A stretch of 64,000 bases of DNA from the NCBI GenBank assembly GCA_965230565.1, contig CBDDLH010000016.1, positions 1,550,001 to 1,614,000 on the forward strand, written 5' to 3'. Below the pieces are notes generated by a model that saw only the letters and a list, made by a program, of their open reading frames with translations, was not told the DNA's origin and searched no databases. The translations under genes were made by a program, and so were the position numbers. Positions 1 to 9,932 of the stretch are shown in pieces; within the stretch, counting starts at the first letter, position 1, and each line of letters starts with the position of its first letter. The stretch is from BCD1 sp965230565 (GTDB taxonomy: Bacteria; Bacteroidota; Bacteroidia; Chitinophagales; Saprospiraceae).

Positions 1-975
1 CTCTGTCATGGCCTCGTCACCGTCTCCACGCATACCAAGGGTCACCACACTTTCGTGATCTCCCATTCGCTCCACTCCTCCCCTCCAGAATTCCTGCAAT
101 TTTTCCTTGTTGGTGTTATAATTCCATTCACCGCCTTTAAACCGGTACCATTCTGCATGGGCACGCATCATGGGCTCATGATGGCTGGTGGAAATGACTA
201 TCCCATATTCATCTGCCAGTCTCGCATTTTCAGGATCATCATCAGCAAAGGCGCTCGGAACCCACATGGCAGGCCAGAGGTAATTACCCTTATTTCGTAA
301 AATAAGTTCAAAAACATGCTCATAAAACTGGTGGTTGAAACCGCCAAATTTTTCCTGCGCCCAACCTCTGAGAGCCGGCGCTTCATCATTGATGAAAATC
401 CCGCGATACTTAACCGAAGGGGCCTTTGATACAAATCTTCCTTTTTTGATGAAAATTTCTTCCCTTTTTTTAACCGGCACATCCGCCCACCAGTACCATG
501 GCGAGACACCCATTTTTTCGGAAAGGGTAAACACCCCATAGGCTGTTCCTCGTCTGTCGCTTCCGACCACCACAAGCGCTTCTTTCACTCCGGGCAGCGG
601 GTTTTCAACCGTTTGAATGATAAATCTTTCCCATTGATCCCTAATGGAAGTCACCTCAAGTTTGCCTGACTCGACCATATTATCGATCAGGTCATTATTT
701 CCCAAACTTCCGATGATGATCAGGTTAGAAACAGTTCCGTCAATGGTTGTAACCACCTCAGGTTTTCGCCCCGTGACCATTTCGATATCTCCGGCGAGGA
801 ATCCGGCAGATCTCTTGATCAGGGCATTTTCTGATGTTTGATAATAAATCGTAGTTGCTGCGGATTTACCGGCTATGGAAAAGTAGGTGCCAGGGCTACC
901 TTTTTCCTTGCTTATTTCAATTTGAGCAGTTAATAAACAAGGAAACATCAAAAAAAATAAAAATGAAACTCTCAT
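1..975 (-). CDS. GH115 xylan alpha-1,2-glucuronidase, C-terminal part beyond the left edge
   Basis: The leftward reading frame starts at the ATG at 975-973 and stays open for 325 codons to the window edge. It begins with a signal peptide ending near LLTAQ. GH115 hallmarks seen in order are SDRRGTAYGVFTLSEKMG, a PWYWWADVP segment, KYRGIFINDEAP, NYLWPAMW, TSHHEPM and LGMRGDGDEAM. GH115 enzymes remove (4-O-methyl)glucuronic acid from internal and terminal xylose of glucuronoxylan, complementing GH67, which acts on chain ends. Family members are usually much longer (often over 800 residues), so more than half is missing. It starts 5 bp after the stop of the GH35-like gene and is the fourth gene of the GH67-GH10-GH35-GH115 operon. 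The family call is very secure; substrate is inferred from family and neighbours. Confidence 0.93.
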   Translation of the reverse strand, partial: MRVSFLFFLMFPCLLTAQIEISKEKGSPGTYFSIAGKSAATTIYYQTSENALIKRSAGFLAGDIEMVTGRKPEVVTTIDGTVSNLIIIGSLGNNDLIDNMVESGKLEVTSIRDQWERFIIQTVENPLPGVKEALVVVGSDRRGTAYGVFTLSEKMGVSPWYWWADVPVKKREEIFIKKGRFVSKAPSVKYRGIFINDEAPALRGWAQEKFGGFNHQFYEHVFELILRNKGNYLWPAMWVPSAFADDDPENARLADEYGIVISTSHHEPMMRAHAEWYRFKGGEWNYNTNKEKLQEFWRGGVERMGDHESVVTLGMRGDGDEAMTE

Positions 976-980
976 GCCGC

Positions 981-2617
981 TTATTTTTTATAATCGTATA
1001 AAGCCAATCGCTGAATAACATAATTCCCCCTGAATATCCTGATATGTCGCCCCTGGTGAATTTGATCCCCGTTTAAATGCCTTAACACTTTCCAGTCTCC
1101 ATTATTGAAACTGCCCTCCTCATTTTTCAAAATCCCCACTTTTTTATTGGAATCTTCCAGGTTTTTGAAGGTCACCACCACCCCACTACCGGCGATATAA
1201 AACTCATTTTCATCAGTTTGGATAAAAACAGCTCCTGCTGGCACCCAATCCTCCTGATGCTGCCGGGCTTCAGGGTCCCATCCTGTGGTGTAGGAATGTT
1301 TGACGGTAAATTCATATTTGCCAAAGGTCAGTTTGGTTTCCTGTTTATCTTTATCGAGCAATACACCTTCGATTTTATTTTTACCATGGTTTTGGGTAAT
1401 CAGTGGAGTGAGCTGGTCAAGAAGATCATACATTTTTCCAAGTTCTTCTTCCTCAGGTTTGGGTTTCGATTCGATGGAGAACGGTGAAAACCCAATGGCT
1501 TCATAATGCCCGATCGCAAATGCTGCTTTTGCAGCAACGGTATGATCAAAACGATGTTCGGGTATGAATAAGCGGGTTGTTTTGTCTGAGTGTAGAGGTC
1601 GTTCCAATGCTCAAATCTCGGCGTATAAAAATCGGGGGAAAGGAAATCAACTGCAGGAGCTCCTGCTTTCCATACATCCATCAGGTGGGGCAGAGGCCCC
1701 GCGCTTGGATACTCTCCTGGTTTGCGGCCCGGACGGTTTAGTGCGGCGTTCACAAACATTGGCAAAGGATAAATTTCCTTGCCGGCTTCCACAATTTCAT
1801 TGGTAAAAACGGCATAATACCAGGCCATAAAAATCTCATCTGTGTGTAGACCTTTTCCAAAAATTTCCTCCCATGTTCCGGAGGTTTTTAATCCGTTTTC
1901 TTTCCAGATTTTATAAAATTCCGGAACCAGACTTTCCTTATTTTTTTCCAAATATCTGATCAGGTCAGCAGGCACCTTCTGATTGAATTTTACATTGGCA
2001 GCCGGGTGATAATCTCGTGCCGAAGGCAACATACCAATTTCGTTTTCCGGCTGGATCATAATTACGGTATTTTGCTGACTATCAATTTCTTTCACATGTT
2101 CCATCAGCGCCATAAATGCCTTCAGATCTGCCTGCAGGTTTTGTTTGCTGAAAGGTGTGAGTATTTCATGGCTAATACCGTTTTCGTCCTTGATTCTCGG
2201 GTATTTTTCATCATTCATTTTTACCCAGGCCGGAGCATGACTCGACATGCTGTTTTTCCAGGACCCAAACCAAAGTAAAACAAGTTTTAAATCATTTTTT
2301 CTGGCTTCTTCGATCAAATCATCAAGCAATTCGAAATCAAAATTCCCCTCCGTTGGTTCAATGAGTTCCCAAAAAACAGGAGCGAGCACCGTATTGAGAT
2401 TCATGGCTTTTAATTTCGGCCAGACGGATGCCATATTTTCCACACTGGTGAATGTGGAATTGCCCAATTCACCTCCGAGGATTAAATAGGGCTGACCATC
2501 AACAATTAATTGTGTCGTACTGCCTTGTTTTTTCAGCTGAGGGATTTGCTTACTTTGGGAATGCAGATCCGCAAAAATCAAGCTGGCCAAGATTATTAGT
2601 CCAATTATCTTTTTCAT
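981..2617 (-). pseudogene. GH35/DUF5597-like beta-glycosidase, frameshifted as assembled
   Basis: Two overlapping frames (2617 to about 1576, then about 1574 to 981) together make one secreted GH35-type enzyme of about 545 residues. The N-terminal part has a signal peptide (ending near LHSQS), LILGGELGNST, a LAPVFWELIEP strand and MIQPENEIGML, whose first Glu fits the acid/base of this clan. The second frame resumes with RLFIPEHRFD and carries the DUF5597-type C-terminal beta domain. The frames join if one C is restored in the CCC run (GGG at 1574-1576 on the + strand), giving QPRLFIPEH. The flanking sequence is otherwise intact, so an indel error is at least as likely as decay. Family members are usually annotated as beta-galactosidases. 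Here the GH10/GH67/GH115 context suggests a hemicellulose side-chain or oligosaccharide target, which is inference. Confidence 0.85.
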
Positions 2618-2660
2618 AGTAGAAACTGTTTATTTTCTAAAATCAAATTACTGATCAAAA

Positions 2661-4511
2661 CTAGTCAACCACCAGTTTTTGAAAATAAAGCCCTTTTGCA
2701 GTATGTACCTGAAGCAAATAAACTCCGGAAGTTAGGTTTTCCGGTATTACTACTGGATTTACGGAAAATTTTCCTGACCAGATCAATCCTCCGTTGGCCG
2801 CATACAGTTCCATTTTGATCACATCCTCTACTCCTTCAAGCGTAATTTCATTTCCTGAAACAGGGTTTGGGAATACTTTGACTAAATTGGAAGCTGGTAA
2901 ATTCTGTTGTTGTACAAGATCACATAAATACTGCCTTAGCCAAACAACGGAAGGCCTTTCGGAAACACCATCTGTATCGATCAGGTAGGCACCTTGTTCC
3001 GTCCGCCACATGCCGACTTTCCATCCCCACAGGGTTATTCCTTCAACTGCAGGATGTTCCCATAAAACAGGAAAGACCCTCTGATATTCAGCCAATTGTA
3101 CCGCATCATCCAGACCATCGATATCCAGCTCTGTAACGACAATCGGCAAACCTGTTTCTGCCAAAGCATCGAGATTGTTCTGAAGCGTTGTTGTTGTTGC
3201 ATTGGCTGTTGTGAACGCGTGTGCCTGCACCCCGATTTTATCAATCAGGTTTTCCTGCTGCAATAATTCAATTAATTCCAGGTAATCATTGGTATTACTC
3301 CAGCTATTGATGATATTATAATCATTGATCATTAATGGCGTATTGGGAAAATATTGTCTGGCAAGGGTGAATGAAGTAATAACCCAATCCCAACCGGTAG
3401 AACCTTCTCCTCCCAAAGCATCGATATAGTTCCCACCTCCGCTTCCGGGAGAGTTTGGAGGATCATGAAGCGGTTCATTGACCACTTCGATCATATCGAT
3501 ATCTGGATAACGATCGGCAACTTCCTGGAACCATTCCTCAATTTCTTCCAGTTGCTCCGCTTCGGGCAGATTCTCTATCCAACCGGGCTGTTGATTTCCC
3601 CAGATCAAGACATGAAACCGAAAAGGAAGTCCATTATCTTTGGCTAAAGCATAGGCATTATCCAGCGCTGTCCAGTTCATTTGATCCTGAACGGGCTCTG
3701 CACTGCCCCATTTCCCCGCATTTTCCGGTGTAACCTGATTCCAATAATTCAGAAAACCAGGCACCTGAGAATTACTATAAACATTTCCCAAATATTTATC
3801 AATACCTTCTTTCCCGGCAAGCGGTTCGAGGTTTACAACCCCTGGATCGGTCTCTGAACCTTCTTCCACCAAATCCAGGTTTTCAACCGTGAAAAAGTAT
3901 TCTGCACGAGCAAAAGCCACCTTATCAATATCTAATCCATCTTCCCTTGCCCCTATTTGAAAAATCCGTGTAAGATTACCCTCTGAAACAGAAAACTGTG
4001 CGGGAGTTTCATCTCCTGAAAATTCAGACAAATTGATCCATTTCCAGATACCTGTTCCTGCTCCTCCATCACCGGTGACCACCTCTGTCGCTCCGGTAAA
4101 ACCCAAATTTGGAATACCGTTTACCCTAATCCAGTCATCCCCGGAAGATGGGGTTTTTTCTCCAAAACCGTTACCATAAAAAAAACTGTCATCATCAAAT
4201 GAACCACTTCCTACCCTGCACCTGACGTACAGGTCGTAATTCTGGGCCTCCGGAAAAGTCACTTCAAAACTTATTACTCTGGCACTTATTTCAGGACTGT
4301 CGGCAGTGCCATTGGTTGAGGTAGTAACATAATTGACACTTCCTTCCTGTTCTATATTAAACTCACTTCCAACATCCCCAAGTTCCGCTTCCAGAATTAC
4401 CGGAATATTTTGTTGGGCCGGAAGAAAAGTGGAACAAAAAGAAACTAACAAAAGCGCAAATAATTGGAAAGCAAGGGTATTTTTCATAGTCATTATCGTG
4501 AGTTTTTTCAT
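2661..4511 (-). CDS. GH10 endo-1,4-beta-xylanase with N-terminal binding-like domain and T9SS type A tail
   Basis: The protein has 616 residues. A signal peptide ends near residue 33 (FLPAQQ). Residues about 38-205 form a beta-rich carbohydrate-binding-like domain. The GH10 barrel is about 230-535, with the acid/base Glu346 in VVNEPLHD and the nucleophile Glu461 in VVTELDID, plus GKWGS near 267-270 and LWGWKVGMW near 494-502. Residues about 545-616 are a T9SS type A sorting domain (VFPNPVSG ... SGVYLLQV ... QKLVV), so the enzyme is expected to be secreted or surface-attached. It should cut the xylan backbone to aldouronic oligosaccharides for the GH67 and GH115 neighbours. It lies 19 bp after the GH67 stop and 43 bp before the GH35-like start. 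An earlier in-frame ATG gives the longest signal peptide; Met7 or Met9 are possible alternatives. Confidence 0.96.
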   Translation of the reverse strand: MKKLTIMTMKNTLAFQLFALLLVSFCSTFLPAQQNIPVILEAELGDVGSEFNIEQEGSVNYVTTSTNGTADSPEISARVISFEVTFPEAQNYDLYVRCRVGSGSFDDDSFFYGNGFGEKTPSSGDDWIRVNGIPNLGFTGATEVVTGDGGAGTGIWKWINLSEFSGDETPAQFSVSEGNLTRIFQIGAREDGLDIDKVAFARAEYFFTVENLDLVEEGSETDPGVVNLEPLAGKEGIDKYLGNVYSNSQVPGFLNYWNQVTPENAGKWGSAEPVQDQMNWTALDNAYALAKDNGLPFRFHVLIWGNQQPGWIENLPEAEQLEEIEEWFQEVADRYPDIDMIEVVNEPLHDPPNSPGSGGGNYIDALGGEGSTGWDWVITSFTLARQYFPNTPLMINDYNIINSWSNTNDYLELIELLQQENLIDKIGVQAHAFTTANATTTTLQNNLDALAETGLPIVVTELDIDGLDDAVQLAEYQRVFPVLWEHPAVEGITLWGWKVGMWRTEQGAYLIDTDGVSERPSVVWLRQYLCDLVQQQNLPASNLVKVFPNPVSGNEITLEGVEDVIKMELYAANGGLIWSGKFSVNPVVIPENLTSGVYLLQVHTAKGLYFQKLVVD

Positions 4512-4530
4512 AATAATTTTTAATTACTTT

Positions 4531-6693
4531 TTACCACCTTGGACGTATACCCGGAGCATAAGGATAAGATAGATTCAAATAATATTCAAGGTCATGTTGT
4601 GGCTGTTCCAGGTCTTCAGGAATTGGCATTTTGGAAAATGTCTGAAAATATAACAGGCAGGAATTTCGCCACCAAATCGCTTCTTCCACCTGAATTTCCA
4701 GCAGACTATTCACTTCCTTAAACCTGTGAGAATCAATAGTATTCTGTAAGCTTTCCCAGGCTGTTTTCATATTTTTGACTTCCTCCACTCCCTGATAATA
4801 GGTATAACACAATTCTTCCCAAAGCGTATTTCCCGATGACAGTTCATCACTCCAGGCAACATGGTGAAACCACAGTAAATATTTGTCAGGGATCAACTCT
4901 CTTGAGGCAAATACCTGCTTTACAGGAGGAAAATATTGTTCAACTGCATTACTTCCTGTAGCAGTTCTATCGAATCCGATCCCTTCCTCATCTGCACGAT
5001 GGAAATAGGTACAATTCCAGTCTGCACGAGGCATATTGTCCACCCAGGGTCCCGGACCATAGTGATGTCCACTGGCCATAATATGATTCAAGCCCAAAGG
5101 GGTGGAATATCTTACACAGGTTTCATGGGAACCCATCATTAACTCCCTCAAGATATTGACCAATGCCTCATCATTGGAAAAGGTCATTTTGACCCATTCT
5201 TCGGCAATTTCTTCGGAGGTCAGGCCGGGGTTCCAGGCCAGACGGCCAAAGGTGTACCAATTAGCCTGACCAAAGATGTGGCCCGTCCAGTTCCTGTCAT
5301 TCCCAATGTTGGATACTCCTGCCATTCCGGTAACAGGATATTTATGGACAGAGCCTTCGAGAACTTTTGCAACCGTAGAACCACTGCCTTTTGCATGGGT
5401 GTCATAATCAAGAACTTCTTTATACATGGGCGCCAGGTAGACCAGGTTAGTTCCCTGACCCAAATATTCCTGCGTGATTTGGAACTCCATCATAACAGGC
5501 GTTTTTTTCATGGCCCCAAAAAGCGGGTGAAAAGGTTCTCTTGGTTGAAAATCAATAGGGCCGTTTTTCACCTGAATCATTACGTTATCCCTGAATTTTC
5601 CATCTAATGGTACAAATTCATTATAGGCCTGTTTAGCTCTGTCTTCGGGTTCTTCATTGCTGTAAACAAAAGCCCTCCACATCACAATTCCACCATAAGG
5701 AGCAAGGGCATCTGCCAACATATTGGCACCGTCGACATGGTTACGCCCATAGTTTTGTGGCCCGGGCTGCCCTTCAGAATTGGCCTTTACCAGGAAACCT
5801 CCAAAATCCGGAATCTGCTTATAGATTTCATCCACCTTGTTTATCCACCATTGCTTTACTTCAGGTGACAGAGGGTCAGCCGTTTCCATTTTGCCTAATT
5901 CTATGGGGGCGCTGAATCTGGCCGTCAAATAAACCTTGATCCCATAAGGTCTCAATACATCAGCAACCGCTTTGACCTTTTCAATATAATCGGGTCGCAG
6001 TACCAGTGCATTTGAGTTAACATTGGTCAAAACAGTCCCGTTTATTCCAATAGAGGCATTTGCCCGGGCGTAATCATGGTAACGTTGAGGAATGAACTGC
6101 GGTAATTTATGCCAATCCCAGATCGAAAAACCGGCGTACCCACGTTCTACCGTCCTATCCAGATTATCCCAATGGTTTAAAATACGGACTTCGAGTTTTG
6201 GGCTTTCCTTGATATGGAGGTTTTCAATAGGCTGATGGGTTTGCAGCATCCTCAGAAAATGAAATACGCCATAAAGCACTCCCACATCTTCATTTCCGGC
6301 AATGATTATCACTTTTTTTCGATTCAGTTTACCGGAAAAAATGAGGTAGCCTTCCCTTCCCAGGCCCTGAAGTTGACCTTCGAGTTTTAATTCCTTTAAT
6401 AGAGGATTATTCCCCGTGCCAAGAATGACCATATTATTCTTATTAACTCCCTTTTTCTGATTGATGGGCTGGTCCAGTAATCCGGACAATCCATATTGCA
6501 ACTCTGAAGTAGCAATTCCCAGAGTTGGGGAGTTTCCCAAAGTGACAATGCCTTTCAGTCTTTTATGATAATTTTTCCTGATCGTTTCATTTTGGATCTT
6601 ATCATATCTCAACCATAGCCGGTAACCGTCTTCTGCAATATTATCCGTAAGAAAAGCAAAAAGGAAAAGCAGGGAAAGCAGTGTTTTTTTCAT
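4531..6693 (-). CDS. GH67 alpha-glucuronidase
   Basis: Starting at the ATG at 6693, the protein has 720 residues and a signal peptide (MKKTLLSLLFLFAF). An upstream in-frame GTG at 6711 is a poorer start. The GH67 barrel carries KANSEGQPGP (acid Glu307), VKNGPIDFQPREP (Asp381) and FQITQEYLG (Glu409). Their spacing, 74 and 28 residues, closely matches the catalytic triad known for the family (E292/D365/E393 in the Cellvibrio enzyme). The reaction is release of (4-O-methyl)-D-glucuronic acid from the non-reducing end of aldouronic acids made by GH10. There is no T9SS tail, so a periplasmic location is likely. It is the first gene of the leftward operon, and a LacI-type palindrome lies about 120 bp upstream. 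Confidence 0.97.
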   Translation of the reverse strand: MKKTLLSLLFLFAFLTDNIAEDGYRLWLRYDKIQNETIRKNYHKRLKGIVTLGNSPTLGIATSELQYGLSGLLDQPINQKKGVNKNNMVILGTGNNPLLKELKLEGQLQGLGREGYLIFSGKLNRKKVIIIAGNEDVGVLYGVFHFLRMLQTHQPIENLHIKESPKLEVRILNHWDNLDRTVERGYAGFSIWDWHKLPQFIPQRYHDYARANASIGINGTVLTNVNSNALVLRPDYIEKVKAVADVLRPYGIKVYLTARFSAPIELGKMETADPLSPEVKQWWINKVDEIYKQIPDFGGFLVKANSEGQPGPQNYGRNHVDGANMLADALAPYGGIVMWRAFVYSNEEPEDRAKQAYNEFVPLDGKFRDNVMIQVKNGPIDFQPREPFHPLFGAMKKTPVMMEFQITQEYLGQGTNLVYLAPMYKEVLDYDTHAKGSGSTVAKVLEGSVHKYPVTGMAGVSNIGNDRNWTGHIFGQANWYTFGRLAWNPGLTSEEIAEEWVKMTFSNDEALVNILRELMMGSHETCVRYSTPLGLNHIMASGHHYGPGPWVDNMPRADWNCTYFHRADEEGIGFDRTATGSNAVEQYFPPVKQVFASRELIPDKYLLWFHHVAWSDELSSGNTLWEELCYTYYQGVEEVKNMKTAWESLQNTIDSHRFKEVNSLLEIQVEEAIWWRNSCLLYFQTFSKMPIPEDLEQPQHDLEYYLNLSYPYAPGIRPRW

Positions 6694-6815
6694 TTTGATA
6701 CAATTTGTCACTATGATAATAAGAAACCATTGAGGCTTTACAGTAACCCAATGAGCTTAAAAAGCAGTAGTTAATGGTAGCATAATTTAGGCTAAGCTAA
6801 AAAAAATTTCTATTT

Positions 6816-6831
6816 ACACAATCGATTGCGT
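6816..6831. promoter_or_regulatory. Candidate LacI-family operator between GH67 and the lacI-like gene
   Basis: A near-perfect 16-bp palindrome, ACACAATCGATTGCGT, has 7 of 8 base pairs matching around a central CG. LacI-family operators are typically even palindromes with a central CG. It sits 77 bp upstream of the regulator ATG and 123 bp upstream of the GH67 ATG, so it could control both. Twelve bases of it (AATCGATTGTGT on the other strand) recur in front of uxaC. That this regulator binds here is inference. Confidence 0.6.
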
Positions 6832-6907
6832 TATTTTTTTTAATTTTCTTTGTATATTCCAACCTCTTTTGAGATTTAGCAAGAGAGTTATTGTGAAAAT
6901 TTGCCTG

Positions 6908-7948
6908 ATGAAGAAAAAAAAAACCGTTACAATACACGATCTGGCCAAAGAATTGAATGTGTCCGCCTCCACGGTATCCAGAGCCTTAAAAGGTCACCCG
7001 AGCATTGGTAAAAAAACTATTCAGGCTGTAAAGGATCTTGCCCAAGAGAGGGGATACCGCCCCAACAGGCTTGCAGTTAGTTTAAGAAGCCAAAAGTCCC
7101 ATACGATCGGTGTTATGGTTCCCCAGATAAACCGCCCCTTCATTTCGTCTTTAATCCATGGAGTTGAAGAAGCAGCCAGAGAAGCTGGTTATCAGGTAAT
7201 TATCACCCAATCTCATGATAGTCATGATATGGAAAAAGACAATGTCCAGGTAATGTATGACAGCCGTACCAGCGGCTTGATTGTTTCCCTGGCCATGGAA
7301 ACCAAAAGTTGCGACCATTTCAGTCCATTTACAGATAATAATATCCCGATTGTTTTTGTAGACAGGGTGCCTGAAAAGATGAAATGTCATAAAGTAAGCA
7401 TTGACAACTTTAATGCCGGCTTTAAAGCAACTGAACATTTGATTGAACAGGGCTGTAAAAGGATCGCTCACTTCAGCGGCGCTTCTCATCAGAACATATA
7501 TAAGGAAAGATTAAGAGGTTACCTCGCCGCCCTCGAACACCATCAACTGTCCATTGATGAATCCCTGATCTTAAAAGGAAAGGTCTTAAGTGCAGAAGAG
7601 GCCGTCAATTTAACCAAATATCTTCTTGAATTACCTGAACCACCTGATGGCATATTTTCGGCCAATGATACGGCTGCTGTCAGTGCTATTCAGTATGCTA
7701 AATCCGTTGGGGTAAAAGTCCCTGAGGAGTTGGCGATAATGGGGTTCAACAATGACCCTATTTCCCTGATAATCGAACCACAACTTTCTACAGTCAGTCA
7801 TCCTTCAATCAATATGGGCAAACTGGCATTCAAAAAAGCACTGGAATTGATCGAACCCGGAGAAGCTGCCCACATCATTAAAAACCAGTCCATCGAACTG
7901 GATACCGATATTATTGTAAGAGCATCCACTTTGAGAAATCCGGAGTAG
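6908..7948 (+). CDS. LacI/GalR-family transcriptional regulator
   Basis: The protein has 346 residues from the ATG at 6908; an upstream in-frame TTG at 6869 would add 13 residues before the helix-turn-helix and is unlikely. Residues 6-26 (TVTIHDLAKEL ... SASTVSRALKG) are the HTH and about 50-58 the hinge helix (RPNRLAVSL). The rest is a periplasmic-binding-protein-like effector domain (HTIGVMVPQI ... GLIVSLAME ... PPDGIFSANDTAA ... ELAIMGFNNDP). The gene diverges from the xylanolytic operon and precedes the uronate genes, so it probably senses a uronate or aldouronate intermediate. The ligand cannot be read from sequence. Confidence 0.93.
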   Translation: MKKKKTVTIHDLAKELNVSASTVSRALKGHPSIGKKTIQAVKDLAQERGYRPNRLAVSLRSQKSHTIGVMVPQINRPFISSLIHGVEEAAREAGYQVIITQSHDSHDMEKDNVQVMYDSRTSGLIVSLAMETKSCDHFSPFTDNNIPIVFVDRVPEKMKCHKVSIDNFNAGFKATEHLIEQGCKRIAHFSGASHQNIYKERLRGYLAALEHHQLSIDESLILKGKVLSAEEAVNLTKYLLELPEPPDGIFSANDTAAVSAIQYAKSVGVKVPEELAIMGFNNDPISLIIEPQLSTVSHPSINMGKLAFKKALELIEPGEAAHIIKNQSIELDTDIIVRASTLRNPE

Positions 7949-8014
7949 TTACCCATTCTGTTAAATTCTGCCTAAAAGATATTAACATTAGATAGGTTAT
8001 TTTATTTAGTAGCC

Positions 8015-8022
8015 TATATTTG
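8015..8022 (+). promoter_or_regulatory. Candidate -7 promoter element upstream of kduD
   Basis: TATATTTG matches the Bacteroidota -7 consensus TAnnTTTG and lies 34 bp before the kduD ATG in the 107-bp gap after the lacI-like gene. I see no clear TTTG at the -33 position, so this is a partial match only. Confidence 0.4.
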
Positions 8023-8055
8023 CTTTTGAATCTGTTTTTGGTCAAATAAAAAATC

Positions 8056-8823
8056 ATGGATTTCCAAAATATGTTTTCCCTTCAAGACAAAACTGCCATT
8101 GTAACCGGGGCCAGTAGAGGATTAGGACAAGCCATCGCCATTGGTTTGGCAAAAGCAGGAGCTCTGGTTATTTGTAGCAGTTCCAGGCCAGGGGGATGCT
8201 CAACAACCATCAATCTTATTAAAGAGGCCCGGGGAAATGCAATAGACATACCGGCAAACCTAATGAAAAGAGAAGACGTCGAAAATTTATTTCGGGAGTC
8301 TTTGAAAATAGCTCCACAAATCGACATACTCGTAAATAACGGAGGAACCATAGAAAGATTCCCTGCCCTGGAGTTTCCTTTGGAGGCCTGGGATAAAGTA
8401 CTGGAAATCAACCTGACGGCTCCTTTTTACCTCAGTCAATTGGTTGCAGGAAACATGAAAGCCAACGGTGGCGGAAAAATAATCAATATAGCCTCCTTGT
8501 TGTCTTATTCCGGAGGGATTACCGTGCCTGCTTATACCGCAAGTAAGCATGGTATTGCCGGAGTTACCAAAGCCCTGGCAAACGAATGGGCCAAACACAA
8601 CATTCAGGTAAATGCCATCGCACCGGGGTATTTCCGGACAGACAATACACAAAAACTACAAGACGATCCGGTCAGATCAAAAGAGATTCAAGGCCGTATA
8701 CCCGCAGATCGTTGGGGAGATCCCCAAGACCTGCAGGGAGCAGTCATCTTCCTTGCCTCCGCTGCCAGCGACTATGTCAACGGAACCATTCTCAATGTGG
8801 ATGGCGGCTGGATGGCCAGATAA
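8056..8823 (+). CDS. kduD: SDR oxidoreductase, KduD-like (2-dehydro-3-deoxy-D-gluconate 5-dehydrogenase)
   Basis: A 255-residue classical short-chain dehydrogenase. The cofactor loop is TGASRGLG at 17-24, NNGG lies near 95, and the catalytic Tyr160 and Lys164 are in PAYTASKHG. It resembles KduD/gluconate 5-dehydrogenase proteins (MFSLQDKTAIVTG; GGTIERFPALEF; IPADRWGDPQDLQGAV). KduD reduces 2,5-diketo-3-deoxygluconate, the KduI product, to KDG, which KdgK phosphorylates. The next gene is a KduI/IolB-like isomerase starting 25 bp later, which supports the assignment. These two steps would serve unsaturated uronates from lyases, although no lyase is seen in the window. A related sugar-acid dehydrogenase remains possible. 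Confidence 0.87.
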   Translation: MDFQNMFSLQDKTAIVTGASRGLGQAIAIGLAKAGALVICSSSRPGGCSTTINLIKEARGNAIDIPANLMKREDVENLFRESLKIAPQIDILVNNGGTIERFPALEFPLEAWDKVLEINLTAPFYLSQLVAGNMKANGGGKIINIASLLSYSGGITVPAYTASKHGIAGVTKALANEWAKHNIQVNAIAPGYFRTDNTQKLQDDPVRSKEIQGRIPADRWGDPQDLQGAVIFLASAASDYVNGTILNVDGGWMAR

Positions 8824-8848
8824 TTTTAACCTAAATCAAGCAATAAAC

Positions 8849-9772
8849 ATGGTTACACCAAAAACAATCGGAACAACTATTACCACCCATTCTAAAAGTC
8901 CTGCGGACAGAAGGAATGATATACAGGTCATGGTACCTTTAAAGAATGAGGTCAGAAAAGTGGAAGCCTTTGATGCTACACCGGTTCAAAACACCGTTCA
9001 GGAAGTTATTACCGAAGAAAATTCAACTTTCAATTTCTTACGACTAGCCAGAATGCTTCTGGAAACGGGGCACACCGTATCCAGATCGCTGGCGCAGGAA
9101 GAAGCCCTTTATTATGTAAACAGAGGAAGTTGCAAGGTTTCTGTAAAAGAGGAAACTTATTCTTTAGGCAAAGGCGATGTGATTTACGTCGGAATTCAAT
9201 CTGAAGTTGAAATAAGTACAGATGACCATTGTGATGTCAGTGAATTCAAAGCTGTGGATTGCAATACCTCCTACCCTGTTCAACTGATCAGACATACGGA
9301 TATTGAAGGAACAGAACTTGCCGCTGATCTGGGCAACAGACGCCCCGGTTCAAAGCGAACTGTTTTCAAACTGGTCGATCAAAATGTTCAGGCCTGCCGC
9401 CTGCTTTTTGGGGATACCTATATGGCCAACAGAGGTGGCGTCGGAAGCTATCCGCCACACTTCCACGGACCTGATGGCCCGCATGGCTTAGGTATGAAAG
9501 CCAAAGAAGAAATTTACCACTTCCGTTGTGAGAGTGATATCGAAGGTGATGTACCTTATGTTTTACAAAACTGCGCATTACCACAAGAGAAGGTTAATGT
9601 TTATGCCCACGTTTTTGATGAAATGGCCATTAATGTGACTCCAACTTATCACGACACCATCGCTCCTCCATCCGTGGACTTTATGTTTACCTGGTGCCTG
9701 GCGAGTTTCCAGGAAGGGCATCGTGACTGGGCAGAGATCTTTAACAAACCCGGGTTTGAAAATGAATGGTAA
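8849..9772 (+). CDS. KduI/IolB-family bicupin uronate isomerase
   Basis: Starting at the ATG at 8849, just after kduD, the protein has 307 residues; the reading frame is open further upstream but overlaps kduD. It is a bicupin. The second cupin carries the likely metal site in SYPPHFHG (His204, His206), KEEIYHF (Glu221) and a later VYAHVFDE histidine, the HxH-E-H arrangement of KduI and IolB isomerases. The expected reaction is isomerisation of 4-deoxy-5-keto-uronate to 2,5-diketo-3-deoxygluconate, feeding KduD. The YPPH...HFR wording is closer to IolB/5-deoxyglucuronate isomerase than to enterobacterial KduI, so the exact substrate is open. Confidence 0.8.
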   Translation: MVTPKTIGTTITTHSKSPADRRNDIQVMVPLKNEVRKVEAFDATPVQNTVQEVITEENSTFNFLRLARMLLETGHTVSRSLAQEEALYYVNRGSCKVSVKEETYSLGKGDVIYVGIQSEVEISTDDHCDVSEFKAVDCNTSYPVQLIRHTDIEGTELAADLGNRRPGSKRTVFKLVDQNVQACRLLFGDTYMANRGGVGSYPPHFHGPDGPHGLGMKAKEEIYHFRCESDIEGDVPYVLQNCALPQEKVNVYAHVFDEMAINVTPTYHDTIAPPSVDFMFTWCLASFQEGHRDWAEIFNKPGFENEW

Positions 9773-9800
9773 CCTGAATTTGCAGGTTCTTTAGAATAGA

Positions 9801-9819
9801 TTACAATGATGTATTGTAA
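9801..9819. repeat. 19-bp palindrome in the gap after the isomerase gene
   Basis: TTACAAT and ATTGTAA flank a 5-nt centre, 28 bp after the isomerase stop. The AT-rich arms and short loop look more like a protein-binding inverted repeat than an intrinsic terminator. No known consensus is claimed. Confidence 0.35.
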
Positions 9820-9932
9820 CTTGTTGTTATGATACACTTTAAACGACTTTCAATAGTGGTTTATATCTGACAAGCGTGTGGCGATTTCTAGAAAAATACT
9901 CTTGGGTAATACGTAATTTCTTTACAAAAAGA

